Shown: in pieces, positions 25,974-35,910 of the stretch | How positions within the stretch are numbered: the first letter of the stretch is position 1 | Layout: the number at the start of each line of letters is the position of its first letter | Notes under the pieces: model-generated | Seen by the model: the letters and a program-made list of their open reading frames with translations, nothing else | The model's database searches: none | What the model was told of the DNA's origin: nothing | NCBI GenBank assembly: GCA_937120535.1 | Contig: CAKZJX010000031.1 | Coordinates: forward strand, 1 to 62,452 | Source of the DNA: an uncultured Anaerolineae bacterium | GTDB lineage: Bacteria > Chloroflexota > Anaerolineae > Anaerolineales > Villigracilaceae | Reading direction: 5' to 3' | Length of the DNA: 62,452 nucleotides | Program-made: the position numbers and the translations under genes

Positions 25974-26417
25974 ATGAATCTGAGAGCCCTTCTTCTCTCC
26001 TGGCTTTCTCTGGCCCTCCTGTTGACCGCTTGTGCCCCTCAAAGCAGCGCTCCGGCCATCGAAGTGGAAGACCCTTGGGGTCCTGCCGTACCCTCCTCAA
26101 GCGACATGGCTGCCTTCTACATGGTCCTTCACAACCGCGGTGCACAGCCCGATCGCCTCATTGCCGCCTCCTCCCCGGCCTGCAGCATGACCGAACTCCA
26201 CCAATCGATCCTATCCTCCGATGGCGTTATGCGCATGCAACAAGTCCGCGCCATCGAAATCCCGGCGAGAGGGCGTGTCGAGCTCAAACCAGGCGGCCTG
26301 CACGTGATGTGCATGCACAAAAAAGCGGCCTTTGCCGTTGGCGACACCTACTCCCTAACCCTCACCTTCGAAAAAGCCGGCCCGATCCAAGTCCAAGTCT
26401 CCATCCGCAACCCCTAA
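25974..26417 (+). CDS. PCu(A)C-type periplasmic copper chaperone, lipoprotein
   Basis: 147 residues. A lipoprotein signal ends in LLLTAC (lipobox Cys near residue 22). The domain shows AAFYMVLHNRG, MTELHQSILSSDGVMRMQQV and GGLHVMCMHKK, i.e. the conserved His and Met ligands of the PCu(A)C family. These proteins deliver Cu(I) to cytochrome oxidase CuA/CuB sites or to copper trafficking outside the membrane. No SCO gene or oxidase subunit gene is adjacent. AAAGGAG precedes the ATG at 25974. Confidence 0.85.
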   Translation: MNLRALLLSWLSLALLLTACAPQSSAPAIEVEDPWGPAVPSSSDMAAFYMVLHNRGAQPDRLIAASSPACSMTELHQSILSSDGVMRMQQVRAIEIPARGRVELKPGGLHVMCMHKKAAFAVGDTYSLTLTFEKAGPIQVQVSIRNP

Positions 26418-26472
26418 CCCCTCCCGCTCTCCCTTCTCCTGCTCTCCCGCTCTCATGCCCTCCTCCTCCCAC

Positions 26473-26501
26473 TTGACTCCCCTCTCCTTTCCCCTTAAGA
26501 T
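26473..26501 (+). promoter_or_regulatory. Probable gyrA promoter
   Basis: TTGACT (26473-26478), 17-base spacer, TAAGAT (26496-26501). The resulting leader of about 110 bases contains a GGCGACC/GGTCGCC hairpin (26539-26545 with 26572-26578) before the gyrA GGAG site. Confidence 0.5.
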
Positions 26502-26618
26502 ACTCCCCTAGAACAAACATGCTCTCGCTTTGGCATCAGGCGACCCTTCCGCAAAGCGACCACCGAAGATAGGTCGCCGATGGCCTAGCGCGGCGGACAC
26601 CAGCGATACGGAGCGAAC

Positions 26619-29123
26619 ATGGAACTCGGTCTCGTTCGTAAAATTGACATCGATCGCGAAATGCAGCAGGCCTACCTCGATTACGCCATGAGCGTGATCG
26701 TCTCACGCGCCCTGCCCGACGCGCGCGACGGCCTAAAACCTGTCCAACGGCGCATTCTATATGCCATGCACGACATGGGCTTGCGACCCGATGCCCCCTA
26801 CAAAAAATCAGCGCGCATCGTCGGCGAAGTGCTCGGAAAATACCACCCCCATGGCGACGCTCCGGTCTACGAAGCTATGGCTCGCCTGGCCCAAGACTTC
26901 ACCATGCGCCTCCCCCTCATCGACGGTCAAGGCAACTTCGGCTCAGTGGATGGCGATCCACCGGCGGCCATGCGCTACACCGAAGCGCGCCTCACCTCGG
27001 CTGCCGTGGACTTGCTCACCGACATCCAAAAGAACACCGTCGAATTCATCCCCAACTTCGACGATACCCTTCAAGAACCGGCGGTACTGCCGGCCGCCAT
27101 CCCCAACCTGCTCGTCAACGGCGCCACCGGCATTGCCGTCGGCATGGCCACCTCCATCCCTCCCCACAACCTGGGCGAGATCGTAGACGCCTGCGTATAC
27201 ATGCTCGAACGCTGGGAGCGCCTGGACGACATTGACGTCGAACAACTCATCAAATTCGTCCAAGGGCCCGACTTCCCCACCGGCGGCGTCATCCTCCAAG
27301 AAAAAGGCCACGAAGGAATCGAAACCGCCTACGGCACCGGACGTGGCCGCATCACCGTGCAAGCCAAAGCCCACATCGAAGAAATGGAACGTGGCAAAAG
27401 CCGCATTATCATCACCGAACTGCCCTACAATGTTAACAAGGCTAGCCTGATCGAACGCATCGCCGAACTGGCTCGCGAAGACCACCTGGACGGCTTGGCC
27501 GACCTGCGCGACGAATCCGACCGTCGCGGCATGCGAATCGTCCTCGAACTAACCAAGAACGCCGACCCCCAAGCCCTCCTGCGCGAGCTCTACCGACGCA
27601 CCCCCATGCAGACCACCTTCAGCATCAACCTGCTGGCCTTGGTGGACGGCGAACCCCGCACCCTCACCCTCAAACAAGCCCTGCGCGTCTATCTGGAACA
27701 CCGCCTGACGGTCATCCGCCGCCGCACTGAATTCGACCTGGCTAAAGCCGAGGCCCGTCAACACATCCTCGAAGGCTACCTGATCGCCCTCCAGAACCTA
27801 GACCCGATCATCCACCTGATCCGCTCCGCCCCCGACGCCGAGACCGCGCGCACCAAACTAATGCGCCGCTACAAACTCACCGAGATCCAAGCCACGGCTA
27901 TCCTAGACATGCAGCTGCGTCGCCTGGCTGCCCTAGAGCGCAAAAAGATCGAGACCGAATACAAAGAAGTCACCGCCCTAATCAAACAACTCAAAGCCTT
28001 GCTCAAATCCCCCAAACTGATGCGCCGCGTAGCTGCCGATGAACTGCTCAAACTCAAGGCGGCCTACGCCGACCGTCGCCGCACCCAGATCGTCAACCTA
28101 CGCCAAGGCAAGGCCGAAACACCGCTCACCGTCACCGACCTGCTGTCCGATCAGACCATCTGGGTGAGCGTGACCACCGAGGGTCTCATCGCCCGCACAC
28201 CCGACGACAAACGACCGCCCCGCGCCGGCCACGACGCTCCGCGTTGGCTAGTACGGGCCTCCACCTCCGACACCCTCTACCTAGCCACCGAGAGTGGTCG
28301 TTGCGCCGCTGTCGCCCTGCACGTCCTGCCCGAAGCCGAAAAACCGAGCAACGGTGCGCCCTACTACAAAGTCTCCCCGTTGAGCCAAGACGATCCCTTG
28401 GCGGCGCTCTTCGCCCTTCCGGCCCGCAAGAGCGACCTGCCTGAGGGCGCCTGTGTGCTCACCGTCACCCACAACGGCATGGTCAAGAAAAGCCCGGTGA
28501 GCGAGCTCCCTGGTCCCTCCGCTCAGCCTTTCACCCTGGTGCGGGTGAACAAAGGCGACCGCTTGGGATGGGTGGGCCTGACCGACGGCACAAACGCTCA
28601 CATCCTGCTGTTCACTGCCCGCGGCATGGCGATTCGCTTCAAGGAAGACGAAGTGCGACCCATGGGGTTGGTGGCAGCCGGCGTGAACGGCATCAAACTC
28701 GACGAAGGCGATTACCTGATCGGCGCCGAAATCCTTCCTGCCGAGGGCGACATCCTCCTACTAACCTCCGACGGCAAAGCCCGGCGCGTCTCCCCCAAAG
28801 AATTCCCCCTGCAAGGCCGATACGGCAAAGGAGTGCGCGCCTGGGAACTACCCCACCACGTCACCTTGGCTGGCGCCGTGTTAGGCAAACCCAACCAAGT
28901 AGCCATCATCCTGCTCAAAAAAGGCGCGCCCAAATCCACCCGCCTCGACGCTGTGGCCCTACGCAAGCGTTCCGCCATCCGCGGCGATCTCCTGCTCGAA
29001 GTGCGCCAGGAAGATGCCATCCTCGGCCTCGCCCTGCCCTGGACGGTGGATCGCTTCCTGAAAACCGACGGAAAAGACAAACCAGCCAAAAACAACCGCC
29101 AAACCGCCCGCCGCAAACGATGA
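26619..29123 (+). CDS. gyrA: DNA gyrase (or topoisomerase IV) subunit A
   Basis: 834 residues. Winged-helix breakage domain with [20 protein letters not shown] and the catalytic tyrosine Y120 in AMRYTEARL. The quinolone-pocket stretch is [12 protein letters not shown] (76-87), with Ala where E. coli has Ser83. A coiled coil lies around residues 430-490, then a six-bladed beta-pinwheel C-terminal domain. The GyrA-box equivalent is [12 protein letters not shown], a degenerate form, so an assignment as ParC cannot be excluded. With GyrB it introduces negative supercoils. The last 20 residues are Lys/Arg-rich. The stop overlaps the next start. Confidence 0.88.
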   Translation: MELGLVRKIDIDREMQQAYLDYAMSVIVSRALPDARDGLKPVQRRILYAMHDMGLRPDAPYKKSARIVGEVLGKYHPHGDAPVYEAMARLAQDFTMRLPLIDGQGNFGSVDGDPPAAMRYTEARLTSAAVDLLTDIQKNTVEFIPNFDDTLQEPAVLPAAIPNLLVNGATGIAVGMATSIPPHNLGEIVDACVYMLERWERLDDIDVEQLIKFVQGPDFPTGGVILQEKGHEGIETAYGTGRGRITVQAKAHIEEMERGKSRIIITELPYNVNKASLIERIAELAREDHLDGLADLRDESDRRGMRIVLELTKNADPQALLRELYRRTPMQTTFSINLLALVDGEPRTLTLKQALRVYLEHRLTVIRRRTEFDLAKAEARQHILEGYLIALQNLDPIIHLIRSAPDAETARTKLMRRYKLTEIQATAILDMQLRRLAALERKKIETEYKEVTALIKQLKALLKSPKLMRRVAADELLKLKAAYADRRRTQIVNLRQGKAETPLTVTDLLSDQTIWVSVTTEGLIARTPDDKRPPRAGHDAPRWLVRASTSDTLYLATESGRCAAVALHVLPEAEKPSNGAPYYKVSPLSQDDPLAALFALPARKSDLPEGACVLTVTHNGMVKKSPVSELPGPSAQPFTLVRVNKGDRLGWVGLTDGTNAHILLFTARGMAIRFKEDEVRPMGLVAAGVNGIKLDEGDYLIGAEILPAEGDILLLTSDGKARRVSPKEFPLQGRYGKGVRAWELPHHVTLAGAVLGKPNQVAIILLKKGAPKSTRLDAVALRKRSAIRGDLLLEVRQEDAILGLALPWTVDRFLKTDGKDKPAKNNRQTARRKR

Positions 29124-30091
29124 ACCGCCTCCCCTCCCCTCTCGATCGACCTGCGGTTCCCCTTCGGACCCTGATCGGGATCGGCCTACTTGGCGCGATC
29201 CTCCTCCTCGCCTGCGTTCCCCTCCCCACCTCAACGGCGACGCCTCCTCCCCTCATCCCATACCCGACCCGAACACCTACCCTCATCCCCACCATCGCCC
29301 TGCTCCCCACAATTTCCCTCTCGATCTCCCCCACACCCACCCCTTTCACCTACGTCGTCCAGCCTGGAGACACCATGAGCGCCATCGCTGCGCGCTTTGG
29401 CGTCTCGCTCGAAGCGCTGATGGCTGCCAACCCCACCGTGCTCCCCAACCTCCTCCCGATCGGCGCCACCCTGATCATCCCCACCGACCCAGACAACCCG
29501 GCCGGCCCAGCTCCCCCGACGCCGGCCCCCTTCACCATCTCCCAAGCGTCCTGCTACCCCCTTCCAGACGATAGCCTCTACTGCCTGGCCTTAGTCCAAA
29601 ACGACGGCCCCCAAGCCCTAGAAAACCTCTCGGCACGCCTAGTTCTATTTACCCCCAACGGCCAATTCTTTGCCGAACAAACTGCCGTCTTGCCCTTCAA
29701 CCGCCTCTCCCCTGGCATGGCATTGCCCATAGCGGCACTCTTCCCGTCGCCTCTTCCGCCCGACGTGCAGCTACGCCTACAACCCATTTCCGCTATCGCC
29801 CTGCCACCCGACGACCCTCGCTTTCTCGAGACCACCCTGAGCGATCTGACCACCCAGCCGGCCCCCGATGGCCGGACGGTTCGGATAAGCGGCCAGGTAC
29901 TCCTGCCATCAATAGCGCAGTCCGTTTGGATAATCGCCATAGCCTACGACAAACACGATCGAGTAGTGGGCTTCCGCCGCTGGGAGCGCCAGGGGCCAAT
30001 TCCCAGCGGCGCCCTCCCCTTCGTCCTGACCGTGGCTGGCTTTCGAGCGATAGGCCGAGTTAAAATCTTCGTAGAAGCCCAAGCCGAGTGA
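29120..30091 (+). CDS. LysM-domain lipoprotein
   Basis: 323 residues. N-terminal membrane segment and lipobox (LLLAC, Cys 32), then a Thr/Pro-rich linker (about 35-76), then one LysM domain ([19 protein letters not shown] to about residue 121). Residues about 145-320 form a beta-rich domain with alternating hydrophobic strands that I do not recognise, possibly an immunoglobulin-like fold. LysM binds peptidoglycan or other GlcNAc polymers. The ATG overlaps the gyrA stop (ATGA), so the two are probably co-translated, an unusual pairing. Confidence 0.75.
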   Translation: MNRLPSPLDRPAVPLRTLIGIGLLGAILLLACVPLPTSTATPPPLIPYPTRTPTLIPTIALLPTISLSISPTPTPFTYVVQPGDTMSAIAARFGVSLEALMAANPTVLPNLLPIGATLIIPTDPDNPAGPAPPTPAPFTISQASCYPLPDDSLYCLALVQNDGPQALENLSARLVLFTPNGQFFAEQTAVLPFNRLSPGMALPIAALFPSPLPPDVQLRLQPISAIALPPDDPRFLETTLSDLTTQPAPDGRTVRISGQVLLPSIAQSVWIIAIAYDKHDRVVGFRRWERQGPIPSGALPFVLTVAGFRAIGRVKIFVEAQAE

Positions 30092-30511
30092 CCGCCTTGC
30101 CTCACCCGGCCCAGCCAACGCTCTCCGTGCAAGTGTGATCCGTTCGCAGATATATTCGGTAAAATAGCGTTTGTTCTGTTGAATCGGCGTTGATGATTCG
30201 AGAATGGGATCGGTGTATCGCAGAGGGGCCGGCTGATACATTGGCGCTCTCATCCCTAGCGAATAGCGTTGACGCGGTTCTCTGCAAACCGATTGGAGAG
30301 CACAACATGGCCGGAAATCCCAGGCGCCCCGCCCAGCAAAACTCGGCATCGAAATTCCGCTGCAACCCACAGTACGGCATTATTCACTAACTTTGCACTT
30401 CTAGCTTCAGACCACCATATATGCTGGACTGAGCGGTCACCCAACGCCAGATATGGCACGGAAACCCAAAAGTGCAAACATCGTGATTATTCCAATCCTT
30501 TGGAGGCCAAT
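30092..30511. other. Intergenic region, about 420 bases, no recognised feature
   Basis: Open frames on both strands overlap here but none resembles a known protein. A weak TAAAAT lies near 30161 and TGGAGG immediately precedes the next ATG. I see no tRNA, terminator or clear repeat. Confidence 0.4.
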
Positions 30512-31537
30512 ATGAATTTAGCAATGTGGAAGAAAGCCCTTAACGTGATCCCAGAGGTGTCAAAAGAAGAATGGGATCGTCTGGATGTCATTTCGAAGTG
30601 GTTGATCTCCTCGCGAGCAGCTGTACTAGTGATGACATTTATCTCTGCTGCCTTGGCCGGGATTTTCGCTTGGCGCGATGGCTCATTCTCCTTCGCTCCA
30701 TGGCTGATCCTAACCATTGGTCTAATCTTGGCTCATGCTTCGAACAACATTTTCAACGATTTCACCGATTACATCCGTGGCGTCGATAAGAACAATTATT
30801 TCCGCACAATATATGGTGCTCAACCGATCGCCTCAGGTTTAATGACCAAGCGTCAACACCTAACGTACTTCGGCGTCACTGGCTTACTGGCGCTTCTCTG
30901 CGGGCTTTACCTCGTGTTGATCAATGGTCATGACCCCCTGATCTGGACCTTGATTGGGCTAGGAGCTTTCTTTGTCCTGTTTTACACCTGGCCGTTAAAA
31001 TATATCGCCCTTGGCGAATTGGCCGTGTTAATCGTTTGGGGGCCACTCATGATCGGAGGAGGCTATTATGTCCTGACCCACCGTTGGGACTGGAACGTGA
31101 CCATGGCTAGCCTACCCTACGTGCTTGGTGTCACCACGGTCATCTTCGGAAAGCACATTGACAAATTATCGATTGACAAAGAGAAGAGAATTTATACCTT
31201 GCCGGTGGTGATCGGTGAGAAGGCTGCACGCTATGCAGTGTTGAGCATGATGATCCTCCCTTACTTCTTGACAGCCTACCTGATCACTATTAAGTTTTTC
31301 ACACCGGTGATGGCCATCGTGGTGCTTGCCCTGCCGACACTGAAACAAGTTTTCCCAGCGTTCCTCAAGCCTAAACCCGAGACTTGCCCTCCCGGCTTTC
31401 CCGAAGGACAGGGAGGATGGCCGCTGTTCTTTGCCCCGCTAGCATTTTGGAACAACCGAAAATTCGGTACGCTATTTATGCTTGGCTTGATCGCAGATTC
31501 TATGCTACGAGTCGCTATGCCCTGGTTTTGGCGATGA
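30512..31537 (+). CDS. UbiA-family prenyltransferase (MenA-like)
   Basis: 341 residues with about eight transmembrane helices. First Asp-rich motif NNIFNDFTDYIRGVD (79-93), second motif around GKHIDKLSIDKEKR in the third quarter. These bind the prenyl diphosphate through Mg2+. The segment LGELAVLIVWGPLMIGGGYY is close to MenA, so attachment of a polyprenyl chain in menaquinone synthesis is likely but not proven. It has an unusually long C-terminal part with a Pro-rich loop (KPKPETCPPGFPEGQGGW). ATG at 30512 has TGGAGG 6 bases upstream. It is a single-gene unit ended by a strong hairpin. Confidence 0.75.
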   Translation: MNLAMWKKALNVIPEVSKEEWDRLDVISKWLISSRAAVLVMTFISAALAGIFAWRDGSFSFAPWLILTIGLILAHASNNIFNDFTDYIRGVDKNNYFRTIYGAQPIASGLMTKRQHLTYFGVTGLLALLCGLYLVLINGHDPLIWTLIGLGAFFVLFYTWPLKYIALGELAVLIVWGPLMIGGGYYVLTHRWDWNVTMASLPYVLGVTTVIFGKHIDKLSIDKEKRIYTLPVVIGEKAARYAVLSMMILPYFLTAYLITIKFFTPVMAIVVLALPTLKQVFPAFLKPKPETCPPGFPEGQGGWPLFFAPLAFWNNRKFGTLFMLGLIADSMLRVAMPWFWR

Positions 31538-31622
31538 GATCTGTGGGGCGATTTCGATGGAATGCCGGTCGGCAAGGCGGGGACAGGGTTGGCCAACCCC
31601 AAGAAACGTTTTTCGAAACCAA

Positions 31623-31661
31623 ACACCTCCACGGCCATCAAGCACTTTGCCGTGGAGGTGT
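31623..31661. terminator. 13-bp perfect hairpin between convergent genes
   Basis: ACACCTCCACGGC (31623-31635) pairs with GCCGTGGAGGTGT (31649-31661), 13-base loop, between the UbiA stop (31537) and the lipoprotein end (31682). Read on the minus strand it is followed by TTGGTTTCG, a T-rich tail. Confidence 0.65.
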
Positions 31662-31681
31662 GTCGTCAGTTAGGCAATCTA

Positions 31682-32374
31682 CTACGGGACAACGACTCGG
31701 AATTGCATCGAGCAAAAATTACGGCTTCCCACACGTATGACCCAAGTAGCGGAATAGGTGCCGGCGTTTGTAGGAGCAGTCATATCAGCCACCAAGTCGA
31801 TCTGTTGCTGCGAACGGACATCTCTAGGAAGGTCATAGATGGGCTGGACATGGATTCGCGCTCCACTTTGATAACGATAGTCTACGCTATTGTGGTCCCA
31901 GGTTTTGTATCCTGTGTTGAGCACTTTCCAGACCACATTGAAATTTTTCCCCCTCGGCACACTTGCCCCAAGCGGTGGAGAGGTGCTAAGGACCACGCAA
32001 GCATAATCATCGGGATTTCCACCGCCTCCGCCTCCGCCGCCCCCTCCGCCCGATCCGCCGCCAGTGCCCCCGCCGGTGCCGCCGCCTGAGCCTCCTCCTG
32101 CTGGTATAGAGAAAACGATGATCGAGGTAGGCGTCAGGGTAACCGTAGGGGTAAGCGATGGGGTGAGGGTGGGAAGTGGCGAGGGCGTTGGAGTATATCG
32201 GTTGATGGCCAAGGCTGTGCCGGCTTGGGCAGCGCCATAGGTGGCGGCGATGATCGTCTCTACGGCGCCGGCGGGTTGGGTGGGCAACGGCGCTACAATA
32301 GGCAAAGCAGGAACGCAAGCCAATACAAAGACCACAGTCACACAGAGAAGGCCAATCAGCTTTTTTCGTTCCAT
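31682..32374 (-). CDS. Lipoprotein with NBR1-type Ig-like domain
   Basis: 230 residues. Signal peptide with lipobox VLAC (Cys near 20); a TP-rich linker (about 60-85); a nearly pure Gly/Ser stretch (about 92-118); then a C-terminal beta-sandwich (about 122-230). That domain has VVWKVLNTGYKTWD, a proline- and glycine-bounded strand set, and ends CSMQFRVVV. The pattern NxGxxxW matches the domain first described in human NBR1 (next to BRCA1), which is abundant in secreted Chloroflexota proteins. Function unknown, probably cell-surface adhesion or binding. GGAGGG precedes the ATG. Paralogous to the next gene. Confidence 0.75.
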   Translation of the reverse strand: MERKKLIGLLCVTVVFVLACVPALPIVAPLPTQPAGAVETIIAATYGAAQAGTALAINRYTPTPSPLPTLTPSLTPTVTLTPTSIIVFSIPAGGGSGGGTGGGTGGGSGGGGGGGGGGGNPDDYACVVLSTSPPLGASVPRGKNFNVVWKVLNTGYKTWDHNSVDYRYQSGARIHVQPIYDLPRDVRSQQQIDLVADMTAPTNAGTYSATWVIRVGSRNFCSMQFRVVVP

Positions 32375-32468
32375 GCTATCCCTCCAGAAAAATCGTTATC
32401 TCCACAAGATCTGCCCGGCTCCCTAGACAATCTCACCAACGCGACCGCAGGGCAAGAGAGTGATTCTC

Positions 32469-33203
32469 CTACGGCGTCATCCCTGGTTTGATGACCTTGA
32501 TCTGGATATATGGCCTGCAGAATTTGACGCCATCGCCAATAATGGCCATTTGCACGGTAATCCAGATCGGCTGGTTGCCCTCAAAGTTCGGAGCGGTTAG
32601 CTCTACACCTAAGGTGACGATTTCGTTTGGCTTAACATCCTGGCCAATACCCACAGTCAATGGGGTCGGATTAGTGGTCAGATTCCAATTTGCAGAGTTA
32701 TCCGAACGAACGACCTCGCTGATGGGCAACCAGGAATAGGTAGCGGCAGACCAAGTTTTCGTCCCGGTGTTCTTCAACGTCCACTTGACATCTAGCTTAT
32801 CTCCCACCTTGAGAATAGTGGCGGGTGAACTGTCGCGCGGGACCTGATCAATCAACTGACAACGATAGCGGGGATCCGGTGTTGGCCCCCCTCCTCCACC
32901 ACCAACAAACGGCGCGTTTGTCCCACCACTGAAGGGAGTAGGTGCAAACGGAGTTAAGGTGGGGAAGGGAGTCAGGGTAGGCAATGGCGTGTGGGTAGGC
33001 GTCGACGTGGGCAAGGGAGTATTGGTCGCCACAGGCTGGGCAGCTGCAGTGAGGACGTCGCGCGCCGCAATCGTTTGCGCTATTGAAGTTTCAATTTGCC
33101 GTGCAACCGCTTGGGGATCCGGTGTAACCGGTGCGGCAGGTGTACAAGCGGCGATAGCCATCGCAAGAGCGAGGAAAATGGATAGCAGATGGGGCAATCT
33201 CAC
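32469..33203 (-). CDS. Lipoprotein with NBR1-type Ig-like domain, translationally coupled to kamA
   Basis: 244 residues. Signal with lipobox AIAAC; a helical ATQ/IAARD-like stalk; a TPTP linker; a Gly-rich hinge; then an Ig-like domain (about 110-240) with VKWTLKNTGTKTW and the ending FCRPYIQIKVI. I start at GTG 33203, which overlaps the kamA stop (GTGA) and has GGGAG upstream; the in-frame ATG at 33269 lies inside kamA. It shares domain plan with the genes at 31682 and 56631. Confidence 0.75.
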   Translation of the reverse strand: MRLPHLLSIFLALAMAIAACTPAAPVTPDPQAVARQIETSIAQTIAARDVLTAAAQPVATNTPLPTSTPTHTPLPTLTPFPTLTPFAPTPFSGGTNAPFVGGGGGGPTPDPRYRCQLIDQVPRDSSPATILKVGDKLDVKWTLKNTGTKTWSAATYSWLPISEVVRSDNSANWNLTTNPTPLTVGIGQDVKPNEIVTLGVELTAPNFEGNQPIWITVQMAIIGDGVKFCRPYIQIKVIKPGMTP

Positions 33204-34555
33204 TGTTTTTCTCCCTGTGGATTTTCCTCTTCTGTCTGCTCCTGGGTGCCAATGCCGAGAGGAATCCACTTGCGTTCGTCTTTGAGTCGATGCTGAATGC
33301 CGCCGCGGTCGTGGATCTGGTCAAATCCTTCAGGCTTGATGAACATCTGCTCGCCTTCCAGCAGGCCATGGATGCCAATTTGGCCAGGCTCGGGGCGCCT
33401 GTCGCCCTTGAACTTAGCCGCGCGGCTCGGATGATAGTCCGTCGGCTCCTCATAGGTCGTGATGTAGCCCTCATAGTTGCGCAACACCACCTTGTGATCG
33501 GACATACTCAAGAGGTAATTGGGCATGACCGGAATCTTGCCTCCGCCCCCTGGAGCATCAATCACATAGGTCGGGACCGCATACCCAGAGGTGTGGCCGC
33601 GCAATCCTTCGATAATTTCGATGCCTTTGGCAACCGGCGTGCGGAAGTGGCCCGCTCCTTCAACCAAGTCACACTGATAAAGGTAATATGGACGGACGCG
33701 AATGCGGACCAAATCGTGAACAAGCTTGCGCTGGATATGAACATTATCATTCACGCCGGCCAGCAGAACGGACTGGTTCCCGAGAGGGATGCCGGCCCTC
33801 GTTAAACGATCACAAGCTTCGGCCAGTTCCAAGCTGATCTCGTTCGGGTGATTCACATGGATGTTCATCCAGAGCGGATGGTACTTTGCCAACATATCAC
33901 ACAGCTCTTGGGTCACGCGCATCGGCAGAAAGACTGGCACGCGCGAGCCAATACGAACAATTTCGACGTGAGGGATCTCACGTAGACGGCTGAGAATCTG
34001 TTCTAGAATCTTGGGTGCTAACACGAGCGGATCGCCCCCAGAGAGCAACACGTCTCGGATCTGGGGGGTTCGCTTGATGTATTCAATTTGCATATCGAAT
34101 TCCGTCTGTGAGAAGGTCTGGCTGGGATCGCCAACAATCCGGGAGCGCGTGCAATAGCGACAGTAGGACGCACACTGAGTGGTAACTAACATGAGTACCC
34201 GATCAGGATAGCGATGGACCAGGCCAGGAACAGGCGAATGGCGGTCTTCGGCTAGCGAGTCTTCCATCATGCCCGTGAAAGTCGTTAACTCCTCTGCGGT
34301 GGGGATGACTTGTCGCCGGATAGGATCCTCGGGATCGTTGGGGTCGATCAACGAGATGAAATAAGGGGTAATATCCACACGGAACAAGCCTTTGGTCTGC
34401 AAGGCTTTCCGTTCTGACTCGGTTAGGGGAATTACCTGCTCGATTTCTTCTGCGGTATTCAAGCGATGGCTGAGTTGCCAGCGCCAATCATTCCATTTTT
34501 CATCAGGGACATCGGTATAAATCGGGGCTCGTTTTGATACAAAGGGGGTAGGCAT
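33200..34555 (-). CDS. kamA: Lysine 2,3-aminomutase (radical SAM, PLP)
   Basis: 451 residues. The radical-SAM cluster motif CASYCRYC has C128, C132 and C135; the PLP-binding lysine is K340 in DAPGGGGKIP. SGGDPL (172-177) and the lysine-recognition aspartates are in place. It isomerises L-lysine to L-beta-lysine, used for lysine fermentation or for the osmolyte N-acetyl-beta-lysine. The C-terminal 30 residues are highly charged. No kamB/ablB acetyltransferase or fermentation genes are adjacent. AGGAG precedes the ATG; a lipoprotein gene follows with a 4-base overlap. Confidence 0.93.
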   Translation of the reverse strand: MPTPFVSKRAPIYTDVPDEKWNDWRWQLSHRLNTAEEIEQVIPLTESERKALQTKGLFRVDITPYFISLIDPNDPEDPIRRQVIPTAEELTTFTGMMEDSLAEDRHSPVPGLVHRYPDRVLMLVTTQCASYCRYCTRSRIVGDPSQTFSQTEFDMQIEYIKRTPQIRDVLLSGGDPLVLAPKILEQILSRLREIPHVEIVRIGSRVPVFLPMRVTQELCDMLAKYHPLWMNIHVNHPNEISLELAEACDRLTRAGIPLGNQSVLLAGVNDNVHIQRKLVHDLVRIRVRPYYLYQCDLVEGAGHFRTPVAKGIEIIEGLRGHTSGYAVPTYVIDAPGGGGKIPVMPNYLLSMSDHKVVLRNYEGYITTYEEPTDYHPSRAAKFKGDRRPEPGQIGIHGLLEGEQMFIKPEGFDQIHDRGGIQHRLKDERKWIPLGIGTQEQTEEENPQGEKQ

Positions 34556-34750
34556 GGCTTTCTCCTCTCAAGAAATACAAGAACATCAGACAACGGACGA
34601 GAGACCAGAAACAGTAATATCAAACTCTGTCCGGCGGGTCGTGGTCAGAACGGAAAAAACCGGCAAAGTAAGACATCATGCCAGGATTGTAAAAGCAAAC
34701 TGGATAGGGGTCAATGTCATTTTCTCGTGCTCGAGAAGCGATTAGGGTAG

Positions 34751-34756
34751 TACAAT
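34751..34756 (+). promoter_or_regulatory. -10 box (TACAAT) for the DegV gene
   Basis: TACAAT is followed by a leader of about 20 bases with a GGGGGAGAAAG ribosome-binding site before the ATG at 34782. The region 34556-34750 separates it from divergent kamA. Confidence 0.45.
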
Positions 34757-34781
34757 AGGGGGAGAAAGAATAAATGAAGAC

Positions 34782-35645
34782 ATGTCTCAAACCGCTATTG
34801 TGACCGACAGCACAGCCAGCATTCCAGAATCGATGTTAAGGGCCTTGAATATCCATACTGTGGCCTATTATATCCACCGGGGCAGTGAGGTGCTACGCGA
34901 TCTAGTCACCATTCAACGAGAAGAGTTCTTGCACTGGTTGACCACGGCTACCACATTGCCTACAACAGCCAGCCCGGGTCCAGGGGACTACCTGGAGATG
35001 TACCGCACGTTAATTGCACAAGGGGTACGGAATATTCTCTCGATCCACATGACATCGGTGGGAAGCGGAGCCTACCAGGCGGCCTGTGTTGCACGCGACG
35101 GCTTGCGCGAGGAGGCCCCTGATGTGCGTATTGAAGTAATAGACACACGTAATGTTTCTCTATGCCAGGGATGGATGGCGATCGAGGCTGCCCGCAGAGT
35201 TTTAGAAGGACTATCCTTCGATGAGATCGTGGAACGCGTCAAACAGATGATCCCGATCACACAGATGATCCAGACCGCCGATACCTTGAAGTACCTTTAC
35301 ATGGGTGGTCGGATTGGAAAGGCGCAACACCTGGTGGGATCGCTCTTGCACATTCGACCGTTGATTAGAATGAAAGATGGCGTGATCGTCGCTCTGGGAA
35401 AGGCACATAGTCGTCTGCAAGCCTATATGGCTATAGCCAATATGATGGCCGAAACGATCGGCAAAGGTGCTGCAAAGGTGGCCTACGTTCACGCTGGCGC
35501 TTTGCAGGAAGCGGAAAAGATTCGCAACTTGGTAGAAGCTAAGGTCAACATCGTTGAGTCGTTTTTTGCAGAACTTTCTCCGGCTCTGGCGGTCCATACC
35601 GGACCTGGCACAGCAGGCGTGTGCTTTTTCCCGGTAAAAACGTAG
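34782..35645 (+). CDS. DegV family fatty-acid-binding protein
   Basis: 287 residues. N-terminal IVTDSTASIPESML is the DegV signature; the SIHMTSVGSGAYQAA segment and RIGKAQHLVGSLLHIRPLI complete the two-lobe fold. DegV/FakB proteins hold a fatty acid for phosphorylation by FakA in phospholipid synthesis. No FakA (DAK-domain) gene is adjacent, so the link is by family only. Stands alone with its own promoter. Confidence 0.85.
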   Translation: MSQTAIVTDSTASIPESMLRALNIHTVAYYIHRGSEVLRDLVTIQREEFLHWLTTATTLPTTASPGPGDYLEMYRTLIAQGVRNILSIHMTSVGSGAYQAACVARDGLREEAPDVRIEVIDTRNVSLCQGWMAIEAARRVLEGLSFDEIVERVKQMIPITQMIQTADTLKYLYMGGRIGKAQHLVGSLLHIRPLIRMKDGVIVALGKAHSRLQAYMAIANMMAETIGKGAAKVAYVHAGALQEAEKIRNLVEAKVNIVESFFAELSPALAVHTGPGTAGVCFFPVKT

Positions 35646-35910
35646 TTCTCGGTTGAAAAACCATTCAAGCACGAAGCAGGATGGTTTAACTCAATCGAAA
35701 TGAGAAGTCCACGATTTATTTTATGGATGGCCCAAACTTCAGCGTTTCCCGATTCCACCCCCCGGTTCCTGAGGAAAGCGAAGAGTTCGGTTTGGGAAGG
35801 CATTACTGAAGCAGCCATGGACGTTCTTGGCTGCCGCTCATCCTGTTCAAGATAGTCCCAGGTGGAGCGCGTTTTACGTGTAGCTGAGAAGTCTTTGGGT
35901 TGATAAGATA

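Noticed and set aside
30256-30511. Overlapping frames upstream of the UbiA gene
   Set aside because: No conserved motif; the UbiA ATG with TGGAGG is at 30512 and membrane homology starts after it.
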